DNA of 35,608 nt from Pseudomonas sp. NFIX28 (GCF_900107395.1 NZ_FNPW01000028.1:1-35608), one strand, 5' to 3'. Shown: positions 24,545 to 33,297, numbered from the stretch's first letter. Notes: generated from the sequence alone by a model not told the origin. Numbers and translations: made by a program.

Positions 24545-25236
24545 TGGGCGCTCCTCGCAAAGCCGCGAGCGGCGCGTTTTTCCAGGAAATGCATGCCGGT
24601 CATGGCCAGCACGGTCAGGCCCAGGTACATGAAGGCCGCCACCATATAGAAGGTGAAAGGTTGCTTGGACACGGTCACGGCGATCTGCGAGTGACGCATG
24701 ATTTCTTCCAGGCCGATCACCGACACCAGCGCGGTGTCCTTCATCAGGATCATGAACAGGTTGCCCAGGCCCGGCAGGGCGATGCGCCACATCTGCGGCA
24801 TGATCAACTTGGTGAAGATCCGCCATTTCGACAGGCCCAGGGCCACGCCGGCCTCACGATGGCCCTTGGGAATGGCGAGGATCGCGCCACGGAACACTTC
24901 GGTGGCGTAGGCGCCGAAGCACAGGCCGAGGGCGATGACCCCGGCGGCAAAAGCGTTGAGCTCCAGCTCCGGGTTGCCGAAGAACTCACCCAGGGCGCGC
25001 ATCAGGTTGACGGTGCCGAAGTAGATCAGCAGCACCCAGAGCAGCTCGGGAACGCCGCGTACCAGGGTCGAATAGGTACCGCCAAGCCATTGCAGCGGCT
25101 TGTACGGGGAAGTCTTGGCCAAGGCGCCGAGCAGGCCGAGCACCAGCCCCAGGCACAGCGCCGAAAGAGCCAGCTTGACGGTCATCAGCGCGCCAGCGGC
25201 GAGCGCCGGGCCGAATCCGTAGAGATCGATATTCAT
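24541..25236 (-). CDS. Basic amino-acid ABC transporter permease (HisQ-like)
   Basis: A 231-aa permease paired with the next gene. It has five TM helices, the EAA motif GHREAGVALGLSKWRIFTKLIMPQMWRIALP, and the HisQ-type N-terminus MNIDLYGFGPALAAGALMTVKLALSALCLG. It couples ATP hydrolysis by the 26083-26856 ATPase to import of the ligand delivered by the binding protein. It overlaps the following permease gene by 4 bp. Confidence 0.93.
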   Translation of the reverse strand: MNIDLYGFGPALAAGALMTVKLALSALCLGLVLGLLGALAKTSPYKPLQWLGGTYSTLVRGVPELLWVLLIYFGTVNLMRALGEFFGNPELELNAFAAGVIALGLCFGAYATEVFRGAILAIPKGHREAGVALGLSKWRIFTKLIMPQMWRIALPGLGNLFMILMKDTALVSVIGLEEIMRHSQIAVTVSKQPFTFYMVAAFMYLGLTVLAMTGMHFLEKRAARGFARSAQ

Positions 25237-25313
25237 GGGTGGTTATTCAAGTCGCGGCAGGCTTTGCTAAGGACCGGCGCCCTCGGGGAGGGCGCCGGGC
25301 AGGCCAGTCAGTA

Positions 25314-26069
25314 TCAGTAGATGCTGAACGGGAAGTACTTGTCGTTGATCTTCTTGTAGGTGCCGTCGGCCACGATTTCTTTCAGGGCGGCGTTGAGCTT
25401 CTCGCGGATCGGATCGTTCTTGCGCACGGCGATGCCGATCTTGTCGCTTTCTTCAACCGGGTCGCCCTTGAACTCGTAAGGCTTGCCCGCTTCGCTTTTC
25501 AGCCACTCGTAGTTGACGTACTTGTCGGCCAGGATCGCGTCCAGGCGGCCGGAAGTCAGGTCGAGGAAGGCGTTTTCCTGGGTGTCGTAGAGCTTGATGG
25601 TGATGTCGTCGCCCAGGTTGTCTTCCAGCCAGGTGCCGGCTAGGGTGGCGCGCTGCGCACCGATGATCTTGCCCTTGAGGGAGGCCTTGTCGGTCTTGAA
25701 GTCGGTCTTGTCTTTAGGCGCGATGAACTGCAGCTTGTTGGAGTAGTACGGGTCGGTGAAATCCACCGCCTGCTTGCGCTCGTCGGTGATCGACATCGAG
25801 GAGATCAGGAAGTCGAACTTCTTGGCGTTCAGGGCCGGGATGATGCCGTCCCAGTCGGAGGTGACCACTTCGCACTCGACTTTCATCTTGGCGCACAGGG
25901 CGTCGCCGACGTCTTTGTCGAAACCGACGACCTGGCCGCTGGCGTCCTTGTTGTTGAACGGCGGGTAGGCCGCTTCGATGCCCATCTTCAGTTTGTCGGC
26001 GGCCGTCGCATTGGCCGAGAACACCAGAGTGGCGGCAGCGGCCAGGAGGAATTTCTTATAGCTCTGCAT
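25314..26069 (-). CDS. Periplasmic amino-acid binding protein (Lys/Arg/Orn/His type)
   Basis: A 251-aa family 3 solute-binding protein. The signal peptide MQSYKKFLLAAAATLVFSANATA is followed by the family start LKMGIEAAYPPFNNKDASGQ and the middle VGFDKDVGDALCAKMKVECE. The ligand-site segment WDGIIPALNAKKFDFLISSMSITDERKQAVDFT is conserved. It captures cationic amino acids or opines for the two permeases. The start at 26069 is chosen for the signal peptide and GGAG-like upstream bases; the longer frame to 26213 lies within the ATPase gene. A disulfide pair (two Cys in the first third) is typical of the HisJ/ArgT group. Confidence 0.94.
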   Translation of the reverse strand: MQSYKKFLLAAAATLVFSANATAADKLKMGIEAAYPPFNNKDASGQVVGFDKDVGDALCAKMKVECEVVTSDWDGIIPALNAKKFDFLISSMSITDERKQAVDFTDPYYSNKLQFIAPKDKTDFKTDKASLKGKIIGAQRATLAGTWLEDNLGDDITIKLYDTQENAFLDLTSGRLDAILADKYVNYEWLKSEAGKPYEFKGDPVEESDKIGIAVRKNDPIREKLNAALKEIVADGTYKKINDKYFPFSIY

Positions 26070-26082
26070 GCGTGTTGCTCCG

Positions 26083-26856
26083 TTAGCGGTTGCTGGACAT
26101 GAATTGTTTGCAGCGCGCCGAAAGCGGGTTCTCGAACACCTGCTGTGGCGACCCTTGTTCTTCCACCAGGCCCTGGTGCAGGAACACCACCTCACTGGAG
26201 ACCTGGCGGGCAAAGCCCATTTCGTGGGTGACCAGCAGCATGGTCCGGCCTTCTTCGGCCAGGGCGCGGATCACGTTGAGGACTTCCTGGACCATTTCCG
26301 GGTCCAGGGCCGAGGTCGGCTCGTCGAACAGGATGACTTTGGGCTGCATCGCCAGGGTGCGGGCGATGGCGGCGCGCTGCTGCTGGCCGCCGGAGAGCTG
26401 GGCCGGGTAGGCGTGTCGCTTGTCGGCGATGCCGACCTTGGCCAGCAAGGCTTCGGCCACTTCAATGGCTTCGGCCTTGCTCTGGCCGAGCACCCGGCGC
26501 GGCGCCTCGATGATGTTGTCGAGCACGCTCATGTGCGGCCAGAGGTTGAAGTTCTGGAACACGAAGCCGATCTCGCTGCGCAGGCGGTTGATCTGCTTGC
26601 CGTCGGCAGCGACCAGTTCGCCATTCTTGGCGGCCTTGAGCTTGAGTTCTTCGCCGGCTACCAGGATCTGGCCCTGGTGCGGGTTTTCCAAAAGATTGAT
26701 GCAACGAAGGAAGGTGGACTTGCCGGAACCGGAGGAACCCAGGATCGAGATCACATCGCCGTCGCGTGCGGTCAGCGAGACACCCTTGAGTACCTCCAGC
26801 GAGCCGTAGCGTTTGTGCAAGTTGCGGATTTCAAGCGCGGGCGTGGCCTCAGCCAT
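26083..26856 (-). CDS. Basic amino-acid ABC transporter ATP-binding protein (HisP-like)
   Basis: A 257-aa ATPase with Walker A GSSGSGKST (40-48), Q-loop FQNFNLWPHMSVLDN, signature LSGGQQQRAAIAR, Walker B KVILFDEPTSALDP and switch His in VTHEMG. The insertion between Walker A and the Q-loop (LVAADGKQINRLRSEIGF) is the HisP/GlnQ-type. It is the first gene of the operon; 13 bp separate it from the binding-protein gene, so expression is probably from a promoter in the divergent region 26857-27422. Confidence 0.95.
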   Translation of the reverse strand: MAEATPALEIRNLHKRYGSLEVLKGVSLTARDGDVISILGSSGSGKSTFLRCINLLENPHQGQILVAGEELKLKAAKNGELVAADGKQINRLRSEIGFVFQNFNLWPHMSVLDNIIEAPRRVLGQSKAEAIEVAEALLAKVGIADKRHAYPAQLSGGQQQRAAIARTLAMQPKVILFDEPTSALDPEMVQEVLNVIRALAEEGRTMLLVTHEMGFARQVSSEVVFLHQGLVEEQGSPQQVFENPLSARCKQFMSSNR

Positions 26857-27143
26857 GTGCGGTCCTCATGAGTTCATTGCGCTCCTGCTGGTAGCGGCTT
26901 TCCTGGCGAGGCGCCAACCTAGCATAGCGTTCGAATGACAGCCAACAGCGCTACGGGGTGTAAGCAGACGGCGTGTGACAGGTTGTCGCATCGGCACAGC
27001 AGACTGTCGCGCCATCAACAACCGAACGCCCGTTTGAACCCTGTTTCCAGCGGGTGTCGCGTAAAAAAAGGCGCGATGTTGCCAGCTTTGGCCAGGTGTT
27101 GGAAGGGTAAAACGGCCAAAGGTTGCGTATCCGCCCTCTATTT

Positions 27144-27181
27144 GTGCGCCACACACTTTTTGTGTGTGTTTCTGGTGCGCC
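27144..27181. repeat. Inverted repeat inside direct repeats (possible enhancer)
   Basis: CACACAC (27150-27156) and GTGTGTG (27162-27168) form a perfect stem over TTTTT, flanked by two GTGCGCC copies (27144-27150 and 27175-27181). The position, about 130-160 bp upstream of the sigma-54 box, suits an enhancer-binding protein. Confidence 0.4.
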
Positions 27182-27303
27182 GCTTCGTTCTACAAAATGG
27201 GTGGAGCGGTAACGTTCTGGCGTAAGGCCATTAATCTCAAGGACTTGCGATCGTTCATCGGTCGTCTTCACAGCCCCCGTCGGCCGGGACTTTGTAACAT
27301 TTT

Positions 27304-27317
27304 GGCGCAAATCTTGC
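27304..27317 (+). promoter_or_regulatory. Sigma-54 -24/-12 promoter
   Basis: TTTTGGCGCAAATCTTGCG has GG (27304-27305) and GC (27316-27317) separated by exactly 10 bp and matches the TTGGCACG-N4-TTGC consensus well. The start would be near 27329, about 94 nt before the permease ATG. Confidence 0.65.
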
Positions 27318-27422
27318 GTAAGAAATAAAGAACGATCTGTTGGATTCTTTTTACGGCCGCTTGCCTGAAAGGAACAGCCAGCTCGGGTGGACGCTTTCGC
27401 TTCTTTGCAAAAGGTAGTTTCA

Positions 27423-28820
27423 ATGAGCAGTACGCAGACCTCCAACGACCTCGAACAGGGGCTCAAACCGCGGCATGTGACCATGCTGTCGATCGCCGGG
27501 GTAATCGGCGCCGGGTTGTTCGTCGGTTCCGGCCACGCCATCGCCGAAGCCGGCCCTGCCGTGCTGCTGGCTTATGCGGCCGCAGGCACCCTGGTGGTGC
27601 TGGTGATGCGCATGCTGGCCGAAATGGCCGTCGCCTCGCCGGACACGGGTTCCTTCTCGACTTATGCCGACCGCGCCATCGGCCACTGGGCCGGTTTCAC
27701 CATCGGCTGGCTGTACTGGTGGTTCTGGGTGCTGGTGATTCCGCTGGAAGCCAACGCCGCCGCGACCATCCTGCATGCCTGGTTCCCCGATATCGCGATC
27801 TGGGCCTTTACCCTGGTCATCACCTTGCTGCTGACCGCGACCAACCTGTTCAGCGTGAAGAACTACGGCGAGTTCGAGTTCTGGTTCGCCTTGATCAAGG
27901 TCGTGGCGATCATCGGCTTTGTGGTGCTCGGCCTGCTGGCGATCTTCGGCCTGCTGCCGACCAGCAATGTCAGCGGCGTCTCTCATCTGTTCGATACCCA
28001 GGGCTTTTTGCCCAACGGCATGGGCGCGGTGCTCGCTGCGATGCTGACCACCATGTTCTCGTTCATGGGCACCGAGATCGTCACCATCGCCGCCGCCGAA
28101 TCGAAGAACCCGGGCCAGCAGATCAGCAAGGCCACCAACTCGGTGATCTGGCGGATCGGCCTGTTCTACCTGGTGTCGATCTTCATTGTCGTGGCCCTGG
28201 TGCCATGGAATGACCCGAGCCTGGCGCAGGTCGGTTCCTACCAGACCGTGCTCGATCGCATGGGCATTCCCAACGCCAAGCTGATCGTCGACCTGGTGGT
28301 GCTGGTGGCGGTGACCAGTTGCCTGAACTCGGCGCTCTACACGGCCTCGCGCATGCTGTTCTCCCTGGGCAAGCGTGGCGATGCCCCGGCCGCGGCCAAG
28401 CGCACCAATGGCAGCGGCACGCCTTACTGGGCGGTGATCCTGTCCACCGCGGCGGCCTTCCTCGCGGTGTTCGCCAACTATGTAGCGCCGGCCGCGGTAT
28501 TCGAGTTCCTGCTGGCCAGCTCCGGCGCCATCGCCTTGCTGGTGTATCTGGTGATCGCCGTATCGCAGCTGCGCATGCGCCAGAAGCGCATGGCCGCGGG
28601 CGAGAAGATCGCCTTCCGCATGTGGCTGTTCCCGGGCCTGACCTACGCGGTGATCGTGTTCATCGTCGGGGTGCTGACCATCATGCTGTTCCAGGAAGGG
28701 CACCGCATGGAGATCATCGCCACTGGCCTGCTGAGCATCATCGTGATCGCGGCGGGCTTGCTGGTGGCGCGTCGGCGCAAGCTGGAGCGACAGGCGGCCG
28801 GGGTATTGAGTCGCGCCTGA
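27423..28820 (+). CDS. gabP: Amino-acid permease, GABA permease type
   Basis: A 465-aa APC-superfamily transporter with 12 predicted TM helices. The first helix has the substrate-site signature GVIGAGLFVGSG. It also has AEMAVASPDTGSFSTYADRAIGHWAGFTIGWLYW and the conserved FSFMGTEIVTIAAAES segment, close to E. coli GabP. It should import 4-aminobutyrate with protons, though related proline or aromatic permeases are possible. ATG 27423 has AAGGTAG 9 bp upstream; an in-frame start at 27387 lacks this. A sigma-54 promoter lies about 94 nt upstream, so it is likely controlled by nitrogen status or an amino-acid-sensing enhancer protein. A strong terminator follows. Confidence 0.9.
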   Translation: MSSTQTSNDLEQGLKPRHVTMLSIAGVIGAGLFVGSGHAIAEAGPAVLLAYAAAGTLVVLVMRMLAEMAVASPDTGSFSTYADRAIGHWAGFTIGWLYWWFWVLVIPLEANAAATILHAWFPDIAIWAFTLVITLLLTATNLFSVKNYGEFEFWFALIKVVAIIGFVVLGLLAIFGLLPTSNVSGVSHLFDTQGFLPNGMGAVLAAMLTTMFSFMGTEIVTIAAAESKNPGQQISKATNSVIWRIGLFYLVSIFIVVALVPWNDPSLAQVGSYQTVLDRMGIPNAKLIVDLVVLVAVTSCLNSALYTASRMLFSLGKRGDAPAAAKRTNGSGTPYWAVILSTAAAFLAVFANYVAPAAVFEFLLASSGAIALLVYLVIAVSQLRMRQKRMAAGEKIAFRMWLFPGLTYAVIVFIVGVLTIMLFQEGHRMEIIATGLLSIIVIAAGLLVARRRKLERQAAGVLSRA

Positions 28821-28836
28821 GTTTTTCCCGGTAACG

Positions 28837-28874
28837 AAAAAGGCCGCTGTCAGCGATGACAGCGGCCTTTTTTA
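28837..28874 (+). terminator. Rho-independent terminator of the permease gene
   Basis: AAAAAGGCCGCTGTCA-gcga-TGACAGCGGCCTTTTTT is a perfect long stem 16 bp after the stop codon. Confidence 0.95.
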
Positions 28875-28891
28875 TGGCCTGTGCTGATGCT

Positions 28892-28975
28892 TTCGCGGGC
28901 AAGCCTCGCTCCTACGGATGCAGATTGTTATCGCGCGGATGCCGGCGCTTCGTAGGAGCGAGGCTTGCCCGCGAA
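28892..28975. repeat. Inverted pair of REP elements
   Basis: GCGGGCAAGCCTCGCTCCTA (from 28895) and GTAGGAGCGAGGCTTGCCCG (28952-28971) form a pair separated by about 36 bp. The cores are identical to the pair at 23754-23841 but in the opposite order. Confidence 0.92.
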
Positions 28976-29030
28976 AACAATCGAACATTCAACACGGCGG
29001 TGACGGGCATAGCGCGCCGTAGCCGCAGCC

Positions 29031-29429
29031 TTATTTCTGCATCAGCGCTTCCGAGGCGGCCAGGTACGCGGCCTGGAACTCCGGGCTTTCGATCCAGGCC
29101 AGGGCGCCGGCTTCGTCGGTCTCGGTGGACCATTGGCGGTACTCGATCAGCGCGGCGAGGATGAAGTCCATGGCGCCTTCCTCGCCTTCCTGCTCGTAGA
29201 CGATCTCCAGCAGCGGGTCTTCCAGGAATGCCGCGCACATCGCCTGCTGGCTGATCTTCTCGGCGTCGATCATTTTCTTGAACAGCTCGGTCAGGTCTAC
29301 CGATTCAAAGTCGATGCGGTCGTCGTTCGGGTCCAGCTCCACCGGCGCCGCGTTGCGCTGGGTGCGGTTCTGCTTGGCCTTGGTTTTCGCCCGCTGGGCT
29401 CTTTTGTGTTGCTTGTTCGCAGATGCCAT
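29031..29429 (-). CDS. Conserved Pseudomonas-type hypothetical protein
   Basis: A 132-aa protein with a basic N-terminus (ANKQHKRAQRAKTKAKQNRTQRN) and an acidic helical body (ELFKKMIDAEKISQQAMCAAFLEDPLLEIVYEQEGEEGAM). AAAGG lies about 13 bp before ATG 29429. The longer frame to 29537 is unlikely because it lacks a ribosome-binding site. No known domain is recognised. The basic tail followed by an acidic body suggests a cytoplasmic nucleic-acid- or protein-binding role, but no function is assigned. Confidence 0.82.
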   Translation of the reverse strand: MASANKQHKRAQRAKTKAKQNRTQRNAAPVELDPNDDRIDFESVDLTELFKKMIDAEKISQQAMCAAFLEDPLLEIVYEQEGEEGAMDFILAALIEYRQWSTETDEAGALAWIESPEFQAAYLAASEALMQK

Positions 29430-29533
29430 GGGCGTCGTACCTTTTGCGCAAAGAAGGGGGCCAGGCAGCGATACGGCGACCGGCCTGGCTTGCAGGCGGC
29501 AGAGGATGCCAGTAAATGCGCCGGCTGGCACGC

Positions 29534-30502
29534 TCAACGGCTACCGCTGATCAGGCGTCCCGGGGTATCGCCAGGCAGCGTGGCGTGTTGCAGCCAGGCC
29601 AGCGCGATGGGCCACAGCTGGGCCTGGTAACGGCTGCGGAAGAACGCGAAGTGCCCGACTTCCTGCTCGCCGATATCTTCGGGGTCGATGCGCCAATGGC
29701 TGCACCGGCTGGCCGTGAAGTAGGCCAGCAGGCGCTCGATGGCTGGCACGGTGCCATAAGGGTCGTCGCTGATGCTGATGGCCAGCAGTTGCGCCTTGAC
29801 CCTGGCGAAGGGCAGCGCCGGGTCCCGCCGCGCCAGACGGCGCCCGCTGGGCCGTCTTTGATAGTGCGCGGTGGGCGTGGCCCAGTCGCGCACCACGCCG
29901 GCGGGGGTGTCCTCCAGCCAGCCCAGGCGCTTGCCGGGGAAGTAGCCGCAAACCGCTGTCAGCAGCGGCATCAGCACGTGCCATTTGCCCAGCATGCGCC
30001 AGCGGCTGGCCGCCGCGTAGTCACGCCAATAGGCGAACTGCGCGCCCACCGTCACCACGCGGCGTATCAGTTGCCCGGACGCCCCCAGGCCGACCGCGCA
30101 GCCGCCGAAGCTGTGCCCGACCACGTCGATGGGCTGGCCGGGAAATTCGCGCTGCGCGCGTTGCAGCATGGCTTCGAAGTCCAGGCTGCCCCAGTCCGTC
30201 CAGGACGCCTTCAGCTTGCGCATCGAGGCCGGGCGCGACTCGCCGATGCCGCGATAGTCGTAGCTGAGAACGTCGAAGCCATGGCTGAACAGATAGTCGG
30301 CGAACCGCGCGTAGTGCCGGCAGCGCACGGACGTCGCGGCATTGATGATCACCACCGGGCGTGTGGGATCGGATTCGGCGTGGCGCCAGGTGAAGCCGCC
30401 CAGCATGAAGCCATCGGCGGCGGGCTGGCGAAAAGCCGTGCCGGGGTTGTGGGCCGCGGCGCTTGCAGGGCGCAGGGGCGAAGGCGAGGTTTGCACGGTC
30501 AT
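29534..30502 (-). CDS. Alpha/beta-hydrolase (serine-aminopeptidase-like S33 group)
   Basis: A 322-aa alpha/beta-fold hydrolase. The nucleophile elbow is VVGHSFGG with S131, the oxyanion region is YDYRGIGESR, and the likely catalytic His is H284 in VGHFAFF. An acidic triad member probably lies around the ISDDPYG segment. It is probably a cytoplasmic esterase or lipase-type enzyme; the substrate is unknown. AAGGAAC lies upstream of ATG 30502. No partner genes are obvious. Confidence 0.88.
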   Translation of the reverse strand: MTVQTSPSPLRPASAAAHNPGTAFRQPAADGFMLGGFTWRHAESDPTRPVVIINAATSVRCRHYARFADYLFSHGFDVLSYDYRGIGESRPASMRKLKASWTDWGSLDFEAMLQRAQREFPGQPIDVVGHSFGGCAVGLGASGQLIRRVVTVGAQFAYWRDYAAASRWRMLGKWHVLMPLLTAVCGYFPGKRLGWLEDTPAGVVRDWATPTAHYQRRPSGRRLARRDPALPFARVKAQLLAISISDDPYGTVPAIERLLAYFTASRCSHWRIDPEDIGEQEVGHFAFFRSRYQAQLWPIALAWLQHATLPGDTPGRLISGSR

Positions 30503-30852
30503 CGGCGCTGTTCCTTGCGGGCGCAAAGGCAAGTCCGCTCTATTTCGGTGCACGCATTAATAACCGCCTTCTCCGCGGCCTGGCAACCGTCGGCTTAGCC
30601 TTGCGGCCAGGTACTTTTGGCTGAAAGTTTCAAATCGAATCGATCTAAACAGCCTGGAATCGGGGCGTAAACTGGTTTCAAGGCTCGCGGGCATACCGCC
30701 CGACGAGCTTCCATTCGAGCATCGTTTGCCTGAGGCGTAGCCGAGCCATTCGAGATGAAAAGGGGAAACCCGGACGCTGCCGTTCTGGGGCTGGACTCTT
30801 GACGGTGGCGTTCCCATTTCAGTGGTTCGAAATGAACTCGGGAGTGCTCATC
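30503..30852. other. Intergenic region
   Basis: About 350 bp without a gene. CCATTCGAG occurs twice (30711-30719 and 30746-30754), 35 bp apart. GCGGGCATACCGCCCG at about 30687-30702 is a short inverted repeat. No clear promoter for the exported protein is seen. Confidence 0.4.
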
Positions 30853-31311
30853 ATGAAATCTTTCTACTTGAGTGTCGTAACCGGCGTTTTCGCGGCATTG
30901 CTGTCGCTATCGCCACTTGGCGTGCAGTCCGCAACCGTCAGCAGCGAGCCGATCGACCCCGCGGGCGTGCACCTGGAGCCGCAACAACAGAACGGCATTG
31001 CCTATCTGTCTGGCGGTATCGGCCTGGACGAGTCGCGCGCCATCCAGCAGGTCAAGGGTTACAACCTGCACATGACTTTTTCCACCGGCCCGGAAAACAA
31101 ATACGTGCCGGATGTCGATCTGGCGATCCAGAACATGCAAGGGCAGTCGGTCCTGAGCCTGAATCAGGTTGGGCCGATCGTGTATGTGCAGTTGCCGGCC
31201 GGCAAATACCAGGTCGCCGCCACCCGCAACGGACAAACCCAGCGCAGCACCGTGGACATGAAAATGGCCGGTATTCGAGACCTCAACCTTCACTGGAACG
31301 ATAGCTACTGA
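30853..31311 (+). CDS. Small exported protein, carboxypeptidase-regulatory-like beta domain
   Basis: A 152-aa protein with a signal peptide (MKSFYLSVVTGVFAALLSLSPLGVQSA) and a beta-rich mature part (GIAYLSGGIGLDESRAIQQVKGYNLHMTF ... IVYVQLPAGKYQVAATRNGQTQRSTVDM). The second segment is typical of carboxypeptidase-regulatory/DUF4198-type beta-sandwich proteins. Location: periplasm. GGGAGTG lies 7 bp before ATG 30853. A terminator follows (31361-31390). The function is unknown. Confidence 0.85.
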   Translation: MKSFYLSVVTGVFAALLSLSPLGVQSATVSSEPIDPAGVHLEPQQQNGIAYLSGGIGLDESRAIQQVKGYNLHMTFSTGPENKYVPDVDLAIQNMQGQSVLSLNQVGPIVYVQLPAGKYQVAATRNGQTQRSTVDMKMAGIRDLNLHWNDSY

Positions 31312-31360
31312 GTGAGGGCGGCGGCGCTGAAACAGGCGCCATTAAATCGCAGGCAATAAA

Positions 31361-31390
31361 AAACCCCTGAATCTTTCGATTCAGGGGTTT
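31361..31390. terminator. Terminator; also the likely original tRNA-Phe terminator
   Basis: AAACCCCTGAATC-tttc-GATTCAGGGGTTT is a perfect stem with A/T tracts, about 50 bp after the exported-protein gene. It sits directly beyond the displaced tRNA-Phe 3' end, as the hairpin at 13645-13675 does for tRNA-Thr. Confidence 0.92.
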
Positions 31391-31399
31391 CGGTATTAG

Positions 31400-31422
31400 T
31401 GGTGCCCAGAGACGGAATCGAA
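31400..31422 (-). other. Displaced 3' end of tRNA-Phe (left attachment site of island 2)
   Basis: On the minus strand this reads TTCGATTCCGTCTCTGGGCACCA in full (23 nt: T-loop, T-stem, acceptor and CCA), as in Pseudomonas tRNA-Phe. No other tRNA part is present, so it is a fragment. It marks the left junction of an element that continues beyond the window. Confidence 0.75.
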
Positions 31423-31501
31423 TAATTAGTTGTTACTTACGGAATGGGAAGTCCGCGTTACCGCATTGATGTTGCTTCTAGCTATTGAGGCAGGTTGCCG
31501 A

Positions 31502-33286
31502 TCAACTCATATATTGTTGCAAATAATCAGGTGCCATTCCTTTGGTTTTCGTCAGGTCAGGCCTGTCGAGTCCGCGTACAAGGAAGTACTTGAGGTACAT
31601 CGGCTCCTTGGGTATCTGGCCGATCATGTAACTATCGTTGAGATAAAGTTCCAGCAGATCTTCGACGTCGGAGTTCAAGGCTGGCGGGTTTGGATTGAAC
31701 CATTCGTTCAGCAGAGCTTTTTCAGCTTGCGTGGACAGTCCGTTTTTTATTCTTCTGGCTTCCGCATCAACCGCCTCCAGCCATCCCAATTCATTACGAA
31801 GCGCGGTCTTGTGGGTGCGAACCTGTTTCAGTGCATGGTCACGTTTTTTTGCCTGAGATTCACTTTCGCTACCCAATCCCAGTATTTTTTTCAATGAGCC
31901 ATTCTCGCCAAAGACCGGCCGTTCCAAGCGATCTTCCTCGTCACTGTAGGCACGATATTGTCCGCTATAGAGTTGCCACAAGCCGCGAAGACGGCGGATA
32001 TACATGCAGCGGTGTGCCAGGAAGGACTCGGCGGAAACCTGGTTGTGTCCTACCTTGGCCATATAACGCTTAGAGGATTCGACTGCACTGACACCGTTGA
32101 CATGATCATTCAGTTCAAAGAGTTGAGAGATTTCCACTCCAATATCTGGAAGCTTCTCAAACTCGGCGAAGGGTACTCCTGCTCTATACGCAGCTCGATA
32201 CATTTCCTGCAGGGTCGCTTTGTGCAGCTCCAGGCTGTAAGGAACATCTGCTTTTTTTAAGCCCCCTCCGACGTCGTAACTTGTGCCTGGCACCAGCCGT
32301 TCTTCCCATCGTGGGGTGAGGGAGCCTGTGCCAATGAGGCGGGAGCGGCGGGTACTACGACATTCGTGAGCTGCGACCAAATGCAGGGCTGCTTTGACGG
32401 GACCTGGAAGGCATTCCCCGTCGTCCACCTTGTTGGTCAACGGGGAAAGGAAATCCCCAATGATCGAGCTTTCACTGCTTCGATCTACAGCATCGAACAA
32501 ACCTACGAAAACGATCTCAAGATTTTTACCCTTGAAGCGAGTTGTCCCCGGATCACAGTCTTCAAAGAGCTTGTGGGCAAAGGCTCTAGCCAGTGTGGCT
32601 CCAAAATCAAAACCGAATACAGAAACAGCGATGCGTTTGAGGGGGGCCTTGCTTTGTGCCTCCGCCTTGGTAATTGCATCTTCAAATGCTTGAGACGCTG
32701 CCTCCAAACGTGTGTCTACCCCGGTCTTGAACAAGTCAGCGGCTGTTTCGTCATCGCGGATGGCAGGGAAGATTTCGATGGCGGCAGGAGCCGCGGCTTT
32801 GATTATGGTGGAGACGATATTTCCTGGCTTAAGATTGTTAAGCAGATTTTCCCACCAATGTTTACCCGTCAGAATGTCTTTGCCGGCATCTACCGCAGCA
32901 TCTGTGGCACTGTCTTTGGGGACGTCAGCCACGTTGTCCTTGGCTTTGTTGAGGGCTCCCATTAGCCCTGTATTCATCAGCTCTGTACCTCCTCCAAGCG
33001 AAGCATTAAAAGGCGCACCTATTCCAGACATATAGAACTTCTGAATTTGATTTAATGGGTCGACTGGTGGGGTTGTTCTATCGTAAGGATGTGCAAGGAA
33101 TAGTCTAGAAATATTGCTTAATTGTTCAGTTGTGAGGTCGCTTTCTAAGTTTCTTCCGAAGCCATCAAAGAAAAAACCGATTTTAAGAACAGCCTCGCAA
33201 GGTAATACGGCAGTTTTTTTGCTTGCAGTTTTGCTGCTACTTGTGCTGATAGCCTCTGCACGCTCAAGACTCCTTGGTGAACTCAT
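31502..33286 (-). CDS. tle1: Tle1-like T6SS effector (DUF2235 alpha/beta-hydrolase) with a GFDFG elbow
   Basis: A 594-aa DUF2235 protein of the Tle1 group, T6SS phospholipase effectors delivered into the periplasm of rival bacteria. The N-terminal motif KIGFFFDGFGRN fits the family. The elbow VFGFDFGATLARAF (about 223-236) has Asp227 where the serine nucleophile of GFSxG is expected, while the expected Asp (VGLFDAV, D265) and His (VAAHECR, H307) remain. GGAAG lies before the ATG. It is 11 bp after an immunity gene, so coupled. The order vgrG-DUF4123-immunity-effector equals PA3294-PA3290. It could be an inactive or altered-mechanism effector, or a structural cargo. Confidence 0.88.
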   Translation of the reverse strand: MSSPRSLERAEAISTSSSKTASKKTAVLPCEAVLKIGFFFDGFGRNLESDLTTEQLSNISRLFLAHPYDRTTPPVDPLNQIQKFYMSGIGAPFNASLGGGTELMNTGLMGALNKAKDNVADVPKDSATDAAVDAGKDILTGKHWWENLLNNLKPGNIVSTIIKAAAPAAIEIFPAIRDDETAADLFKTGVDTRLEAASQAFEDAITKAEAQSKAPLKRIAVSVFGFDFGATLARAFAHKLFEDCDPGTTRFKGKNLEIVFVGLFDAVDRSSESSIIGDFLSPLTNKVDDGECLPGPVKAALHLVAAHECRSTRRSRLIGTGSLTPRWEERLVPGTSYDVGGGLKKADVPYSLELHKATLQEMYRAAYRAGVPFAEFEKLPDIGVEISQLFELNDHVNGVSAVESSKRYMAKVGHNQVSAESFLAHRCMYIRRLRGLWQLYSGQYRAYSDEEDRLERPVFGENGSLKKILGLGSESESQAKKRDHALKQVRTHKTALRNELGWLEAVDAEARRIKNGLSTQAEKALLNEWFNPNPPALNSDVEDLLELYLNDSYMIGQIPKEPMYLKYFLVRGLDRPDLTKTKGMAPDYLQQYMS

Positions 33287-33297
33287 CGCGGGCTTCC

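Larger units (their letters stand above)
26857..27422. promoter_or_regulatory. Divergent control region of the ABC operon and gabP-like gene
   Basis: 566 bp without a gene. It contains inverted and direct repeats (27144-27181), two similar 17-bp motifs (27209-27225 and 27294-27310) and a sigma-54-type promoter (27304-27317) reading towards the permease gene. Confidence 0.6.

Noticed and set aside
27420..28703. 427-codon antisense frame over the gabP-like gene
   Set aside because: His/Gln/Gly-rich shadow of transmembrane codons; no start context.
23754..28975. Repeated palindromic units considered as a CRISPR array
   Set aside because: Only paired, inverted REP cores far apart; no regular spacers and no cas genes.
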